Assembly: GCF_009828115.1 (NCBI RefSeq)
Contig: NZ_WTYL01000002.1
Span: 496,001-560,000, forward strand
Direction: 5' to 3'
Length of the DNA: 64,000 bases
DNA from: Allopontixanthobacter sediminis
GTDB lineage: Bacteria; Pseudomonadota; Alphaproteobacteria; Sphingomonadales; Sphingomonadaceae
The stretch's first letter is position 1. Each line of letters opens with the position of its first letter. The position numbers and the translations under genes are program-made. Shown piece after piece: positions 54,718-63,117 of this stretch. The notes beneath the pieces were generated by a model, which saw only the letters and a list, made by a program, of their open reading frames with translations, did not search any database and was not told where the DNA came from.

Positions 54718-55047
54718 TCAGATACCGAAGCTGGATCCGCAGCCGCAACCGGCCGCCGCCTGCGGATTTTCGACCTTGAAGGCCGCTCCGCCGAGCGATT
54801 CGACGAAATCGACCACGCTGCCTGACACCAGGTCGAGGCTGACCGGGTCGACGATGAGCTTCACGCCCTCGGTTTCGCTCACCATATCATCGGCGTCCGC
54901 GCCTTCGGCAAGGTCGAACTTGTACTGGAAGCCGGAACAACCTCCGCCCTCGACCGACAGCCGCAGGATGGCAGGTTTGGCCTGCCGCTCGGCGATCCAC
55001 GCCACCCGTTTGGCGGCAGAGGGCGTCAATGTGAGGGTGTCGGACAT
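54718..55047 (-). CDS. erpA: Iron-sulfur cluster insertion protein ErpA (A-type carrier)
   Basis: A 109-residue HesB/IscA-family carrier. The three cluster-binding cysteines are in GGGCSGFQYKF and CGCGSSFGI. It hands Fe-S clusters to target enzymes. ATG 55047 matches the family start; the frame's upstream extension is not conserved. It may be co-transcribed with xth. Confidence 0.92.
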   Translation of the reverse strand: MSDTLTLTPSAAKRVAWIAERQAKPAILRLSVEGGGCSGFQYKFDLAEGADADDMVSETEGVKLIVDPVSLDLVSGSVVDFVESLGGAAFKVENPQAAAGCGCGSSFGI

Positions 55048-55123
55048 GGACCCTATGTAGGGCCTGCCGGGTCCGCGCTCAAGGCGCACCGGTCAACATT
55101 CGCAAATCGTCCGGCTTCAGGCG

Positions 55124-55555
55124 TCACGCGCTCTGGATGTAAGTCCGAAGGGCTTCGGCTTCGTGACCCACTTCATCAAGCCGCGATTTGACCAGGTCCC
55201 CGATCGAGATGAACCCGCGCATGAAGCCGTTCTCCAGCACGGGCAGATGGCGAATCCTGCGCCGCGTCATCAGACCAAGCGCTTCGAGCACCGTTTCATG
55301 CGTCCCGACGGTAATCGCGGGAGCCGTCATCACCTCTCCCACCGGGCAATCGAGACATTTGTCACCCATTTCGGCGACCCGGTAGATCAGGTCGCGCTCC
55401 GAGAAAATCCCCGCGACCATCGATCCGTTCATCACCGGCAGCGCGCCGATCCGTTTCCCGGCAAGCAAGGCGACGACTTCGCGCACCGGCATGTCGACGG
55501 TGCAATGGATGATATCTGCCGGATCGCGGCCCGCAATCAATTTGGCAATCTGCAT
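55124..55555 (-). CDS. CBS-domain protein
   Basis: A 143-residue protein made of two CBS motifs: VREVVALLAGKRIGALPVMNGSMVAGIFSERDLI by position and the later VGTHETVLEALGLMTRRRIRHLPVLENGFMRGFISIGDLVKS. Such pairs bind adenosine nucleotides and sense energy state. ATG 55555 has AAGGGGAG six bases upstream. No partner is obvious. Confidence 0.88.
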   Translation of the reverse strand: MQIAKLIAGRDPADIIHCTVDMPVREVVALLAGKRIGALPVMNGSMVAGIFSERDLIYRVAEMGDKCLDCPVGEVMTAPAITVGTHETVLEALGLMTRRRIRHLPVLENGFMRGFISIGDLVKSRLDEVGHEAEALRTYIQSA

Positions 55556-55709
55556 CGCAACTCCCCTTTTCACGGCGACCGGCCGGTTTTCCGGCCTGGA
55601 GAAAATATGCCACGAAAATCACTTCATGGCGAATCCGCGCCTGATGCCCGTGGGATGGCGGCCCAAGCAACCGTTGCAACTCGCCCCTCGCGGGGCCTAA
55701 AGAGGCGCC

Positions 55710-56003
55710 ATGACCAAGAAGTCCCCCCTCGAAGATCCTGAAAAAGCCGCCTTTGCCTGGGACCGTTACCGCCGGTTGATGCGCTTCATGTTCCTGCTGA
55801 CTACCGGCACGGTGATCATCGCCATCGCGGTGCTGTATAAATTCAACGGCATGGTGTCGGTGCATTTCTACATCGCCACCGCGCTCGGAATCGGGTTCGC
55901 GATGCTTCTTATGTCGGCTCTGATGGGGTTGGTGTTCCTGTCCAGCGGGACCGGTCACGACGAATCGGTCGAAGACCTGAGCGACCCCCGCAAGCGCGAC
56001 TAA
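55710..56003 (+). CDS. Small inner-membrane protein of unknown function
   Basis: A 97-residue protein with two transmembrane helices (about 25-45 and 54-80), a charged N-terminus [20 protein letters not shown] and a soluble acidic tail. I do not recognise it; the family is frequent near 2Fe-2S ferredoxin-like genes in sphingomonads (my recollection, uncertain). It overlaps the convergent ferredoxin-like gene by 4 bp. Confidence 0.72.
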   Translation: MTKKSPLEDPEKAAFAWDRYRRLMRFMFLLTTGTVIIAIAVLYKFNGMVSVHFYIATALGIGFAMLLMSALMGLVFLSSGTGHDESVEDLSDPRKRD

Positions 56004-56404
56004 TCCGAAGTCGTACCGGTCAGGCGGAATTCCTCGACCACTTCGCCGCCGATCAGATGGCGCTGGATGATCTGTTCGAGCACGTCCTCGTTGCACGAAT
56101 GGTACCAGACCCGGTCCGGCCAGACGACCGCGATCGGCCCCGCCGCGCAGACTTGCAGGCAGTCGGCCTTGGCCCGTTGCACCCCGCCGATAGTGTCGCC
56201 GTCCTTGCCGGTGCGTTTCGGACCGACCAGATCCAGCTGCTTGAGCCGCTTCTTGAGGTAATGCCACGCGGCTTTACCCTCTTCCCGGTTGCAGCATTTC
56301 TGCTTCTCCGAGATCCCGCACAGAAATATCTGCCGTTCGATGCTCTCGCCGCCGATCTTGGCCAGCGCCTGCCGGGCCTTGAGCAGCTCCTTTTCCGCGC
56401 TCAT
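56000..56404 (-). CDS. Thioredoxin-like [2Fe-2S] ferredoxin
   Basis: A 134-residue protein with the cysteines of thioredoxin-like 2Fe-2S proteins: [17 protein letters not shown] and [17 protein letters not shown], giving two cysteine pairs for one cluster. It probably shuttles electrons to an unknown oxidoreductase. Its start overlaps the S9 peptidase stop by ATGA, so it lies downstream in the same operon. Confidence 0.85.
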   Translation of the reverse strand: MSAEKELLKARQALAKIGGESIERQIFLCGISEKQKCCNREEGKAAWHYLKKRLKQLDLVGPKRTGKDGDTIGGVQRAKADCLQVCAAGPIAVVWPDRVWYHSCNEDVLEQIIQRHLIGGEVVEEFRLTGTTSD

Positions 56405-58569
56405 TGTCCCGGGGTGCCGGACGTATCGTCCTTCAGCCAGCGATCCAGCCAGCCAAACACGGTGTTATGCCACTGGAGCGAATTTTTCGGTTTCAGCACC
56501 CAGTGGTTTTCGTCCGGGAACACCAGCAATTGCGACGGAATACCCTTGCGCTGCAAGGCCGTGAAGGACGCGATTCCCTGCGTATAGGGGATGCGGAAAT
56601 CCTTCTCGCCGGTGATGACCAACATCGGGGTTTGCCAATTGTTGACGTAATTGACCGGGTTCCACTTCTCGAATTCCTCGGGCGCCTCGAAATAGGCCTT
56701 GCCGCCGTGTTCCCATTCGATGAACCACAATTCCTCGGTCTCGTAATACATCGCCCGCTGGTCGAACACGCCGTCGTGCTGGATCAGGCATTTGAACCGT
56801 TCGGGCCACTGGCCGGCAATCCAGTTCATCATGTAACCGCCATAGGACGCCCCCATGGCGCAGGCGTTGTCGCCATCGATCTGGCGGTCGAGCTCCAAGG
56901 CCGCGGCGAGGCCTTTCTGCAGGTCCTCGAGCGGCTTGCCGCCCCAGTCACGGGTGATCGCGTCGGTGAAGGCCTGGCCGTAACCGGTGCTACCGTGAAA
57001 ATCGACCGACACCACCGCATAGCCCTGGCTGGCGACCACGCGCGGGTTCCACCGGCTGGACCAGCTGTCGTTGAAGCTGCCTTGCGGCCCGCCGTGGACA
57101 TACAGGATCGCGGGTAGTTGCCCGTCCACGCCGGCTGGCTTGGTGATCTGGCCCCAGACCGTATCGCCGTTCGCGCCGGCAAAACTGAACCGGCGGGTGG
57201 TGACCGGTGCCAAACTCGTTAGCGCCGCGGTGGTGTGGCTGGTCAGCTGCTGGACCGGCGCGCCCTCGGGCGCAAGATAGATTTCGGCCGGGCCCTCGAT
57301 CGTGTCGCGGGTGAGCAGCAATCGGCCATCCGAAAGCGGCGTGACATTTCCGATATGCCCTTCGCGGCCCGGAAACAGGGTCAGGCGGGTTACCGAGCCG
57401 TCACGCGGATCGATCCGGAAAGCAGGGGTATCCAGCACGTCCTGCGCGGTCACGACCAGATAACGCGAATCGGGTGTCCACGCGACCGATCCGGCCGACC
57501 GGTCCCAGGCGGAGGTCACCGCACGTATCTCTCCGGTATCGAGATCGCGCAGTTGGACCACTAGCCGGTCCGCTTCGTAACGGGGCCGTTCCATCGCGGC
57601 GTAAGCGAGGTACTTCCCATCCGGAGACGGGGCAGGCAGAGTGTCGAACGCAGTGTTTGCCGCGGTCAGGTTGACCGGCGCATTGCCGGACAGATCGGAG
57701 CGGTAGATGTCGACATTGGTCGACACCGGTTCGTCCGCATCGGCCTTGCGTGCGGCGAAATAAACCGCGGAACTGTCCGGTGCCCACGCCAGATCTTCGG
57801 ACCCGCCGAATGGTTTGGTCGGGGTGTCGCCAATCAGCGCGCCAGTGCCCTCGGGCCCGTCCACCGCTGCGCCGTTACCGAACAGCCGCCCATCGACGAT
57901 GGGAAACACGAAGGCACGGCTGTAGATGCCGGGCGTTTCCCATTGGTCCCAGTGGCGGATAAAGCCGACATCGCCCTCGTAAAGCCGGCCGGCGCCGGGT
58001 CCGGGCAAATGGCTTCCTTTCGCATCTGCGCAGCCGAATGTCGGGCAGCCGCGCAGCACGTCGCCGAACACCAGCACCTTGGTGCCGTCGGGAGAGACGG
58101 AGTAGCCGGCGATTTCTGCTTCGAGAGAACTGACCTGCGCCGGCGCGCCGGTAGGGCGGCCATCCGCTACCGCGATGCGCCAGATCTGGGTCTTGCCGTC
58201 CTCCGCATCCGCAGGACTGCCCGTTTCGGGGCGGGCGGAGAGGAAGTAGAGATATCCGCCCGCGCCGAAGCGGACGTCGGAGGCATTACCGCCGAGGTCG
58301 AGCGGCATCGGGCTGGCGGAAGGGTTCGCCAGGTCGAGCACGTAATGGCTGGTGCTGCGTTCGTAGGTTTCCGGATCGGTCACCGTGACGGGATAGACCG
58401 CGAACCGGCCATCGGGGCTGGTGGCCGGGCCGCCCACGCGGGGCATGGTCACCAGGTCCTGCGCGCTCATCGCGGTCGGTTCATCGGCAGCGAAGGTCGG
58501 CGTAGCCGCAAGCGTCAGGGCCAGGGCAAAGGGTGCGAACAGGGGCTTAAGCCCGGATTTCATTGTCAT
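56401..58569 (-). CDS. S9-family prolyl oligopeptidase-like serine peptidase, secreted
   Basis: A 722-residue exported peptidase with a signal peptide (about 1-25, ending PTFAADE), an N-terminal beta-propeller (about 40-430) and a C-terminal alpha/beta hydrolase domain. The catalytic triad is Ser in [12 protein letters not shown], Asp in [14 protein letters not shown] and His in DENHWVLKP. Members are dipeptidyl or acylaminoacyl peptidases of the periplasm. Start ATG 58569 or 58563; the frame continues upstream without support. The ferredoxin-like gene follows. Confidence 0.88.
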   Translation of the reverse strand: MTMKSGLKPLFAPFALALTLAATPTFAADEPTAMSAQDLVTMPRVGGPATSPDGRFAVYPVTVTDPETYERSTSHYVLDLANPSASPMPLDLGGNASDVRFGAGGYLYFLSARPETGSPADAEDGKTQIWRIAVADGRPTGAPAQVSSLEAEIAGYSVSPDGTKVLVFGDVLRGCPTFGCADAKGSHLPGPGAGRLYEGDVGFIRHWDQWETPGIYSRAFVFPIVDGRLFGNGAAVDGPEGTGALIGDTPTKPFGGSEDLAWAPDSSAVYFAARKADADEPVSTNVDIYRSDLSGNAPVNLTAANTAFDTLPAPSPDGKYLAYAAMERPRYEADRLVVQLRDLDTGEIRAVTSAWDRSAGSVAWTPDSRYLVVTAQDVLDTPAFRIDPRDGSVTRLTLFPGREGHIGNVTPLSDGRLLLTRDTIEGPAEIYLAPEGAPVQQLTSHTTAALTSLAPVTTRRFSFAGANGDTVWGQITKPAGVDGQLPAILYVHGGPQGSFNDSWSSRWNPRVVASQGYAVVSVDFHGSTGYGQAFTDAITRDWGGKPLEDLQKGLAAALELDRQIDGDNACAMGASYGGYMMNWIAGQWPERFKCLIQHDGVFDQRAMYYETEELWFIEWEHGGKAYFEAPEEFEKWNPVNYVNNWQTPMLVITGEKDFRIPYTQGIASFTALQRKGIPSQLLVFPDENHWVLKPKNSLQWHNTVFGWLDRWLKDDTSGTPGQ

Positions 58570-58621
58570 GACGGTAGAGTTAGACGCTCTACCGGGCCGT
58601 GCAAGCGGATTTCGTCCGGAT

Positions 58622-59167
58622 TTATCCGCGTTTTCCGGCGATCCGGGCGATTTCGGCCTGAACCATCTTTTCGACCATGCCGGGCAGGTTCTTCTCGATC
58701 CATTCGGACAGCATCGGACGGAGCAATTCGCGCACCAGCCCTTCGAGCGAGGTTTCGCCGGACCGCACGATCTGGGGCTGAACCCCCGGCTTGGACAGCA
58801 TGGCCAGCGCGGCAAAATTTTCGCGGATCGATTCGCGCAAGGGATCAGCGGTCAGCGGCGCTTCGCTGTCGTCGTCATCGGCGGTCGCAGCGCTGTCTGC
58901 GTAATCGTCATCCTGCTCGACGAAATCCGCCTCGCTCAAATTCAGGACATCATCGGAATCGACTGCCTCGGTTTCGGCTGCGGGTTGCTCCGAATCCTCC
59001 GGAGCAGTTTCCGGCTGCTCGTCGTCCTGCGCCTCGTCATGCTGCTTAAGACCGTCGGATTCGCGGCGGCGGCGTTCTTCCAGGGCCCCGGCGCGGTTGT
59101 CGCGCGCGATGACCTGCTTGATGGACGCGAGAATTTCCTCGACCGAAGCTTCGCCTTGCTGGCGCAT
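58622..59167 (-). CDS. DUF2497 protein, PopZ-like polar organiser
   Basis: A 181-residue acidic protein. The N-terminus MRQQGEASVEEILASIKQVIARD and the C-terminal MVEKMVQAEIARIAGKRG with SLEGLVRELLRPMLSEWIEKNLP are the conserved ends of DUF2497, the Caulobacter PopZ family; the long Asp/Glu/Pro middle is the disordered linker. PopZ forms a condensate at cell poles and captures ParB bound to parS near the origin. ParAB, parS and the oriC candidate are all in this window. Function here is inferred. Confidence 0.85.
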   Translation of the reverse strand: MRQQGEASVEEILASIKQVIARDNRAGALEERRRRESDGLKQHDEAQDDEQPETAPEDSEQPAAETEAVDSDDVLNLSEADFVEQDDDYADSAATADDDDSEAPLTADPLRESIRENFAALAMLSKPGVQPQIVRSGETSLEGLVRELLRPMLSEWIEKNLPGMVEKMVQAEIARIAGKRG

Positions 59168-59222
59168 CGTGTAACTGTCCCCGTATTCGCAAACTGACGT
59201 CAGGGTGCCAGATTACCGAAAA

Positions 59223-60689
59223 TCACCGGTTTGGCGAGTCATCTGTTTGCGGAATCTCCGCATCCGGCGCGGGAACGTCGGTTGTGCGGGTGGACCGGGC
59301 CACCGGGTCGGGGTCGCTGTCCCAATCGAACCACTTGCCTTCGACCCGGTCGAAATTGACCTGCGGGTCATACAGCAGCGTCGCGTCACCGAGCCCGAGA
59401 TCGCGGGCTTCGGCGCGGCCCATTGCGGCCAGCAGGGTAAAGCCTGCGACATACGCGTTGCGCCGGGCGGTCACCAACTCGACGCGGGCGTTCAGCAATT
59501 CCTGCTCCGCATTCAGGATATCGAGGATCGTGCGGTTGCCGACGGTGTTTTCCGCCCGCACGCCTTCGAGGCTCAATTCGGCAGCGGCAACGGCGGATTG
59601 CGAGGATTCGATGATCGCGCTGGACGCTTGCCAGCTGGCATAAGCGGCGCGGACCTGGGCGATGGCGTCACGCTCCGCGGCGATTTCCTGTTCCAGCGCG
59701 GCGCTGGCAAAAGCCTGCGCCTGCCGTTCCAGCGCGGCGGGGCGGCCGCCCTGGAAAATCGGTATGCTGACCTGGACGCCGGCACTGGCGGTCGTCTCGC
59801 TTTGCGAAAGCTGCGCTGCCGAAGGCCCGCCCAGCGTGCCGAAAAAGTCGTTGTAATCGGTCCCGGCAAACAGGGAGACGGTGGGCAGGCGGCTCGCCCG
59901 CGTGACCTTGATGTCGATCTCCGCGGCCTTCGCATTTTCGCGCGCGGCGATCAGGTCCGGGTTGTATTCCAGCGCCGTGTCGACCGCTTCGGCGGCCGTC
60001 GCAGGCAATGCGGGCAAGGGCGGGGGCGGTTGCAGGTCATCCGGCGCATCGCCGACCAGCTGAATATAGAACTCCCGTGCGCTGATCAGGTTGGACTGGG
60101 CGGTGCGCAGATCGCTCTCCGCCAGCGCCAGGCGCGATTGCGACTGGGCAATGTCCGTCCGGGTCAGGTCGCCGATTTCGAACCGGTCGCTGGTCGCATC
60201 CAGATTGACCGACAGGACGTTGACCTGGTTCGCAGTCAGGCCGACGAGCGCCTGGCCGCGGATCACGTCCATATAGGCCGCGACGACCTGGCTGAAAATC
60301 GCCGATTCAGTGGCGCGCAAATTGGCCTGGCCCGCGTCCACCCGGACCCGGGCGGCGCGCACGCTGTTTCTCACCGCCCCGCCGGAATAGATCGGAACGG
60401 AAAGATCCGCCGCGGCGCTGAGCGTCCGCTCGGGAGCAGTAAAACTGTTGGAGGACCGCTTGAGGAACTCGATATGGGTCACGGTCGCGCCAACGTTCGG
60501 GCGACCAGCGGCTTTTTCCAGCGGGACCAGTTCGTCGGTCGCACGCTGGTTGGCGCGCGCCGCCTGCAGCGTCGGGTTGCTCTGATAGGCCTGGGTCAGC
60601 GCCTCGCGCAGGGTATCCGCCGCGGCGGGGGCGGCGATTACGGTCGACGCCGCAGCGAGCAGCGCCAGTCGGATAACGCTGCGGCGCAT
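59223..60689 (-). CDS. tolC: TolC-family outer-membrane efflux/secretion protein
   Basis: A 488-residue exported channel protein with signal peptide (about 1-24, PAAADTL), a TolC beginning TLREALTQAYQSNPTLQAARANQRATDEL and the two coiled-coil halves (about 60-180 and 275-400) that form the periplasmic tunnel. It would connect to RND or type I transporters encoded elsewhere. The acidic/proline C-terminus is variable. It lies two bases from pcm, in one operon with it, a conserved sphingomonad arrangement. Confidence 0.88.
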   Translation of the reverse strand: MRRSVIRLALLAAASTVIAAPAAADTLREALTQAYQSNPTLQAARANQRATDELVPLEKAAGRPNVGATVTHIEFLKRSSNSFTAPERTLSAAADLSVPIYSGGAVRNSVRAARVRVDAGQANLRATESAIFSQVVAAYMDVIRGQALVGLTANQVNVLSVNLDATSDRFEIGDLTRTDIAQSQSRLALAESDLRTAQSNLISAREFYIQLVGDAPDDLQPPPPLPALPATAAEAVDTALEYNPDLIAARENAKAAEIDIKVTRASRLPTVSLFAGTDYNDFFGTLGGPSAAQLSQSETTASAGVQVSIPIFQGGRPAALERQAQAFASAALEQEIAAERDAIAQVRAAYASWQASSAIIESSQSAVAAAELSLEGVRAENTVGNRTILDILNAEQELLNARVELVTARRNAYVAGFTLLAAMGRAEARDLGLGDATLLYDPQVNFDRVEGKWFDWDSDPDPVARSTRTTDVPAPDAEIPQTDDSPNR

Positions 60690-60691
60690 GA

Positions 60692-61285
60692 TCAGAAGCT
60701 CCAGCCGGCGGCTTTGTCGAATTCGGACAGCCGTGGAATCCCGAGTTCGGCCAGCGGCAGCAGGGCGACGCCGCCCGCGGTCTTGCGGCCCACGGCCAGG
60801 CGGGTCACGCCCTTGGTGACCAGCCCGGTCAGGACCCGGCCGCCATCGCCGAGGCGTTTGGTCAGGCTGTCGGGCAGTTCCTCGACCGCGCCGTCGACCA
60901 GCATCAGCGAATATACGGCGGCCTTGCGGCTTTTCACCAGCGCTTCTTCGGGCGTGATGACATCGACCGATTTCACCAAAGGGCGCAGCAATTCGGGCAG
61001 ATATCCGCTTCCGCTATCCACCACCAGCGCCGTTTCGGCGGCGAGCGGCTGCGCTTCGGCCAGCATCATGCCGTAGAACAGCGGCGCCGCAAGGCGGCGG
61101 CCATTCTCAAGCGGGATGGCGCGGTCGATATAGGCGGTGTCGCGCGCCGCTGCCGGCACGAAATCTTCCCGCGGCACGGCGGCCATGCGGGCGAGCACGA
61201 ACGGTTCGTTGACGCCGCTGGTCCGCAACTGGCTGTCGATCATCGCGCGGCGCGCGGCTTCGGTGCTGGTAAGGGTCTTCGTCAT
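60692..61285 (-). CDS. Protein-L-isoaspartate O-methyltransferase-like protein
   Basis: A 197-residue PCMT-family protein. Family signs: EARRAMIDSQLRTSGVNEPFVLARMAAVPREDFVP near the start and the SAM loop at VVDSGSGYLPELL (about 85). It is shorter than the usual 210-220 and the motif I is degenerate versus the standard GTGSGY, so activity is not assured. It overlaps nothing but tolC is two bases on. ATG 61285 is chosen with GTAGAGA upstream; ATG 61291 is also in frame. A palindromic operator lies 6-12 bases upstream. Confidence 0.8.
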   Translation of the reverse strand: MTKTLTSTEAARRAMIDSQLRTSGVNEPFVLARMAAVPREDFVPAAARDTAYIDRAIPLENGRRLAAPLFYGMMLAEAQPLAAETALVVDSGSGYLPELLRPLVKSVDVITPEEALVKSRKAAVYSLMLVDGAVEELPDSLTKRLGDGGRVLTGLVTKGVTRLAVGRKTAGGVALLPLAELGIPRLSEFDKAAGWSF

Positions 61286-61296
61286 GGACATCTCTA

Positions 61297-61318
61297 CTGT
61301 ATTACACCAACAATACAG
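61297..61318. promoter_or_regulatory. Palindromic operator CTGTATT-N8-AATACAG just upstream of pcm-tolC
   Basis: Arms CTGTATT (61297-61303) and AATACAG (61312-61318) flank eight bases; the element ends 12 bases before the chosen ATG and reaches into the leader. Identical arms and spacing occur at 25142. A bound protein would block the promoter or ribosome access of the pcm-tolC operon. Confidence 0.62.
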
Positions 61319-61467
61319 TTGGTCAATCGGTGTCGGACAGGGAAGTGCCCCCTTCTCCGGATCTGCGGCGGCTTTACGGTGTAAGGCATCCTCCGCCAAG
61401 CCCTTTGACGCTAGACGCGCGCTGCGACTATGAAGCGGGCCAATCGACCGAATGGAGATACGATCCG

Positions 61468-62994
61468 ATGAGCGAAATGGTAACGATCCGCGAGGCGGAC
61501 CTGGTCGAAAGCGTTGCCGATGCGCTGCAGTACATCTCCTATTATCACCCGATGGATTATATCAGCGCGCTTGGCGAAGCCTATGACGCCGAACAGGGCC
61601 CCGCGGCCAAGGACGCAATCGCGCAGATACTGACCAACAGCCGGATGTGCGCGGAAGGGCACCGGCCGATCTGCCAGGACACCGGCATCGTCAACGTGTT
61701 CGTGAAGTGGGGCCAGGATTGCCGCCTCGGCTCCGACATGAGTCTCCAGGACGTGGTCGATGAGGGCGTGCGCCAGGCCTACACCAATTCGGAGAACAAG
61801 CTCCGCGCGTCGATCCTCGCCGACCCGGCCTTTACCCGGCGTAACACCCGCGACAACACGCCGTGCGTGCTGTCGGTTGAAATGGTCCCGGGCAATACCG
61901 TCTCGATCGACGTTGCGGCGAAGGGTGGCGGCAGCGAGAACAAGTCCAAGTTCAAGATGATGAACCCGTCGGACAACATCACCGACTGGGTGCTCGAAAT
62001 GCTGCCCCAGATGGGCGCTGGATGGTGTCCGCCCGGAATGCTCGGCATCGGCATCGGCGGCACCGCGGAACACTGCATGAAGCTCGCGAAACAGAGCCTG
62101 ATGGACCCGATCGACATGGGCCAGTTGAAAGCGCGCGGGGCGCAGACCGATATCGAACGGCTGCGGATCGAGATTTTCGACAAGGTCAACGCGCTCGGTA
62201 TCGGTGCGCAAGGGCTGGGCGGCCTGTCGACCGTGCTCGACGTCAAGATCTACGATGCGCCGTGCCATGCGGCGGGCAAACCCGTGGCGATGATCCCGAA
62301 TTGCGCAGCGACCCGGCATGCGCATTTCACTCTCGATGGCTCCGGCCCGTCCTTCCTCGAAGTGCCCAAGCTGGACGAATGGCCGGACGTCGATTGGCAG
62401 CCCGACGCGGCGGCCCTGCGGGTCGATCTCGACACGGTAACACCGGAACAGGTGCGCAGCTGGAAGAACGGCGACCGTCTGCTGCTATCGGGCAAGATGC
62501 TGACCGGGCGCGACGCGGCGCACAAGCGGATCGCGGACATGATAGCTGCGGGCGAGGAATTGCCGGTCAGCTTTGCCGGACGGGCGATCTATTACGTCGG
62601 TCCGGTCGATCCGATCATGGGCGAAGCGGTCGGCCCGGCCGGCCCGACCACCGCCACCCGGATGGACAAGTTCACCAGGATGATGCTCGACCTCGGGTTG
62701 CTGCTGATGATCGGCAAGGCCGAGCGCGGGCAGGGCGCGGTGGACGCGATCGCAGCGAACAAGGTCGCCTATCTGATGGCCACCGGCGGCGCGGCCTACC
62801 TGGTGGCGCGCGCCATCAAGGAAGCCAAAGTCGTCGCGTTCGAAGACCTGGGGATGGAAGCGATCTACGAATTCACGGTCGAGAATATGCCGGTGACAGT
62901 GGCGGTCGATAGCGAAGGCAACAATGTCCACACGCTCGCCCCCGCCTACTGGAAGGAAAAGATCGCCCGCGAGGGGCTGCTGCCGGTCGGTTGA
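61468..62994 (+). CDS. fumA: Class I fumarate hydratase (iron-sulfur)
   Basis: A 508-residue Fe-S fumarase that hydrates fumarate to malate in the TCA cycle. It begins SEMVTIREADLVESVADALQYISYYHP, has GHRPICQDTGIVNVF with one cluster cysteine, GSENKSKFKMMNPSDN and CMKLAKQSLMDPI. The second half has the beta domain with YYVGPVDPIMGEAVGPAGPTTATRMDK. ATG 61468 gives the family start, with GGAG ahead. The symbol is a best guess for this class. It is divergent from pcm. Confidence 0.93.
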   Translation: MSEMVTIREADLVESVADALQYISYYHPMDYISALGEAYDAEQGPAAKDAIAQILTNSRMCAEGHRPICQDTGIVNVFVKWGQDCRLGSDMSLQDVVDEGVRQAYTNSENKLRASILADPAFTRRNTRDNTPCVLSVEMVPGNTVSIDVAAKGGGSENKSKFKMMNPSDNITDWVLEMLPQMGAGWCPPGMLGIGIGGTAEHCMKLAKQSLMDPIDMGQLKARGAQTDIERLRIEIFDKVNALGIGAQGLGGLSTVLDVKIYDAPCHAAGKPVAMIPNCAATRHAHFTLDGSGPSFLEVPKLDEWPDVDWQPDAAALRVDLDTVTPEQVRSWKNGDRLLLSGKMLTGRDAAHKRIADMIAAGEELPVSFAGRAIYYVGPVDPIMGEAVGPAGPTTATRMDKFTRMMLDLGLLLMIGKAERGQGAVDAIAANKVAYLMATGGAAYLVARAIKEAKVVAFEDLGMEAIYEFTVENMPVTVAVDSEGNNVHTLAPAYWKEKIAREGLLPVG

Positions 62995-63117
62995 GGGAGT
63001 TGAGGGGGTTGTTTGGTGAGTAAATCCGGGGGGATTGAAGCATGCTCGACGAAAGGCGCTGCCAACTCGACGACGGCGCTGGCGCGCACCGCCGCATCGG
63101 GCCTAGGTGACGGGGTG

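Noticed and set aside
59205-61076. A 623-codon plus-strand frame over tolC and part of pcm
   Set aside because: Antisense shadow of tolC; Arg/Gly/Gln-rich composition without structure.
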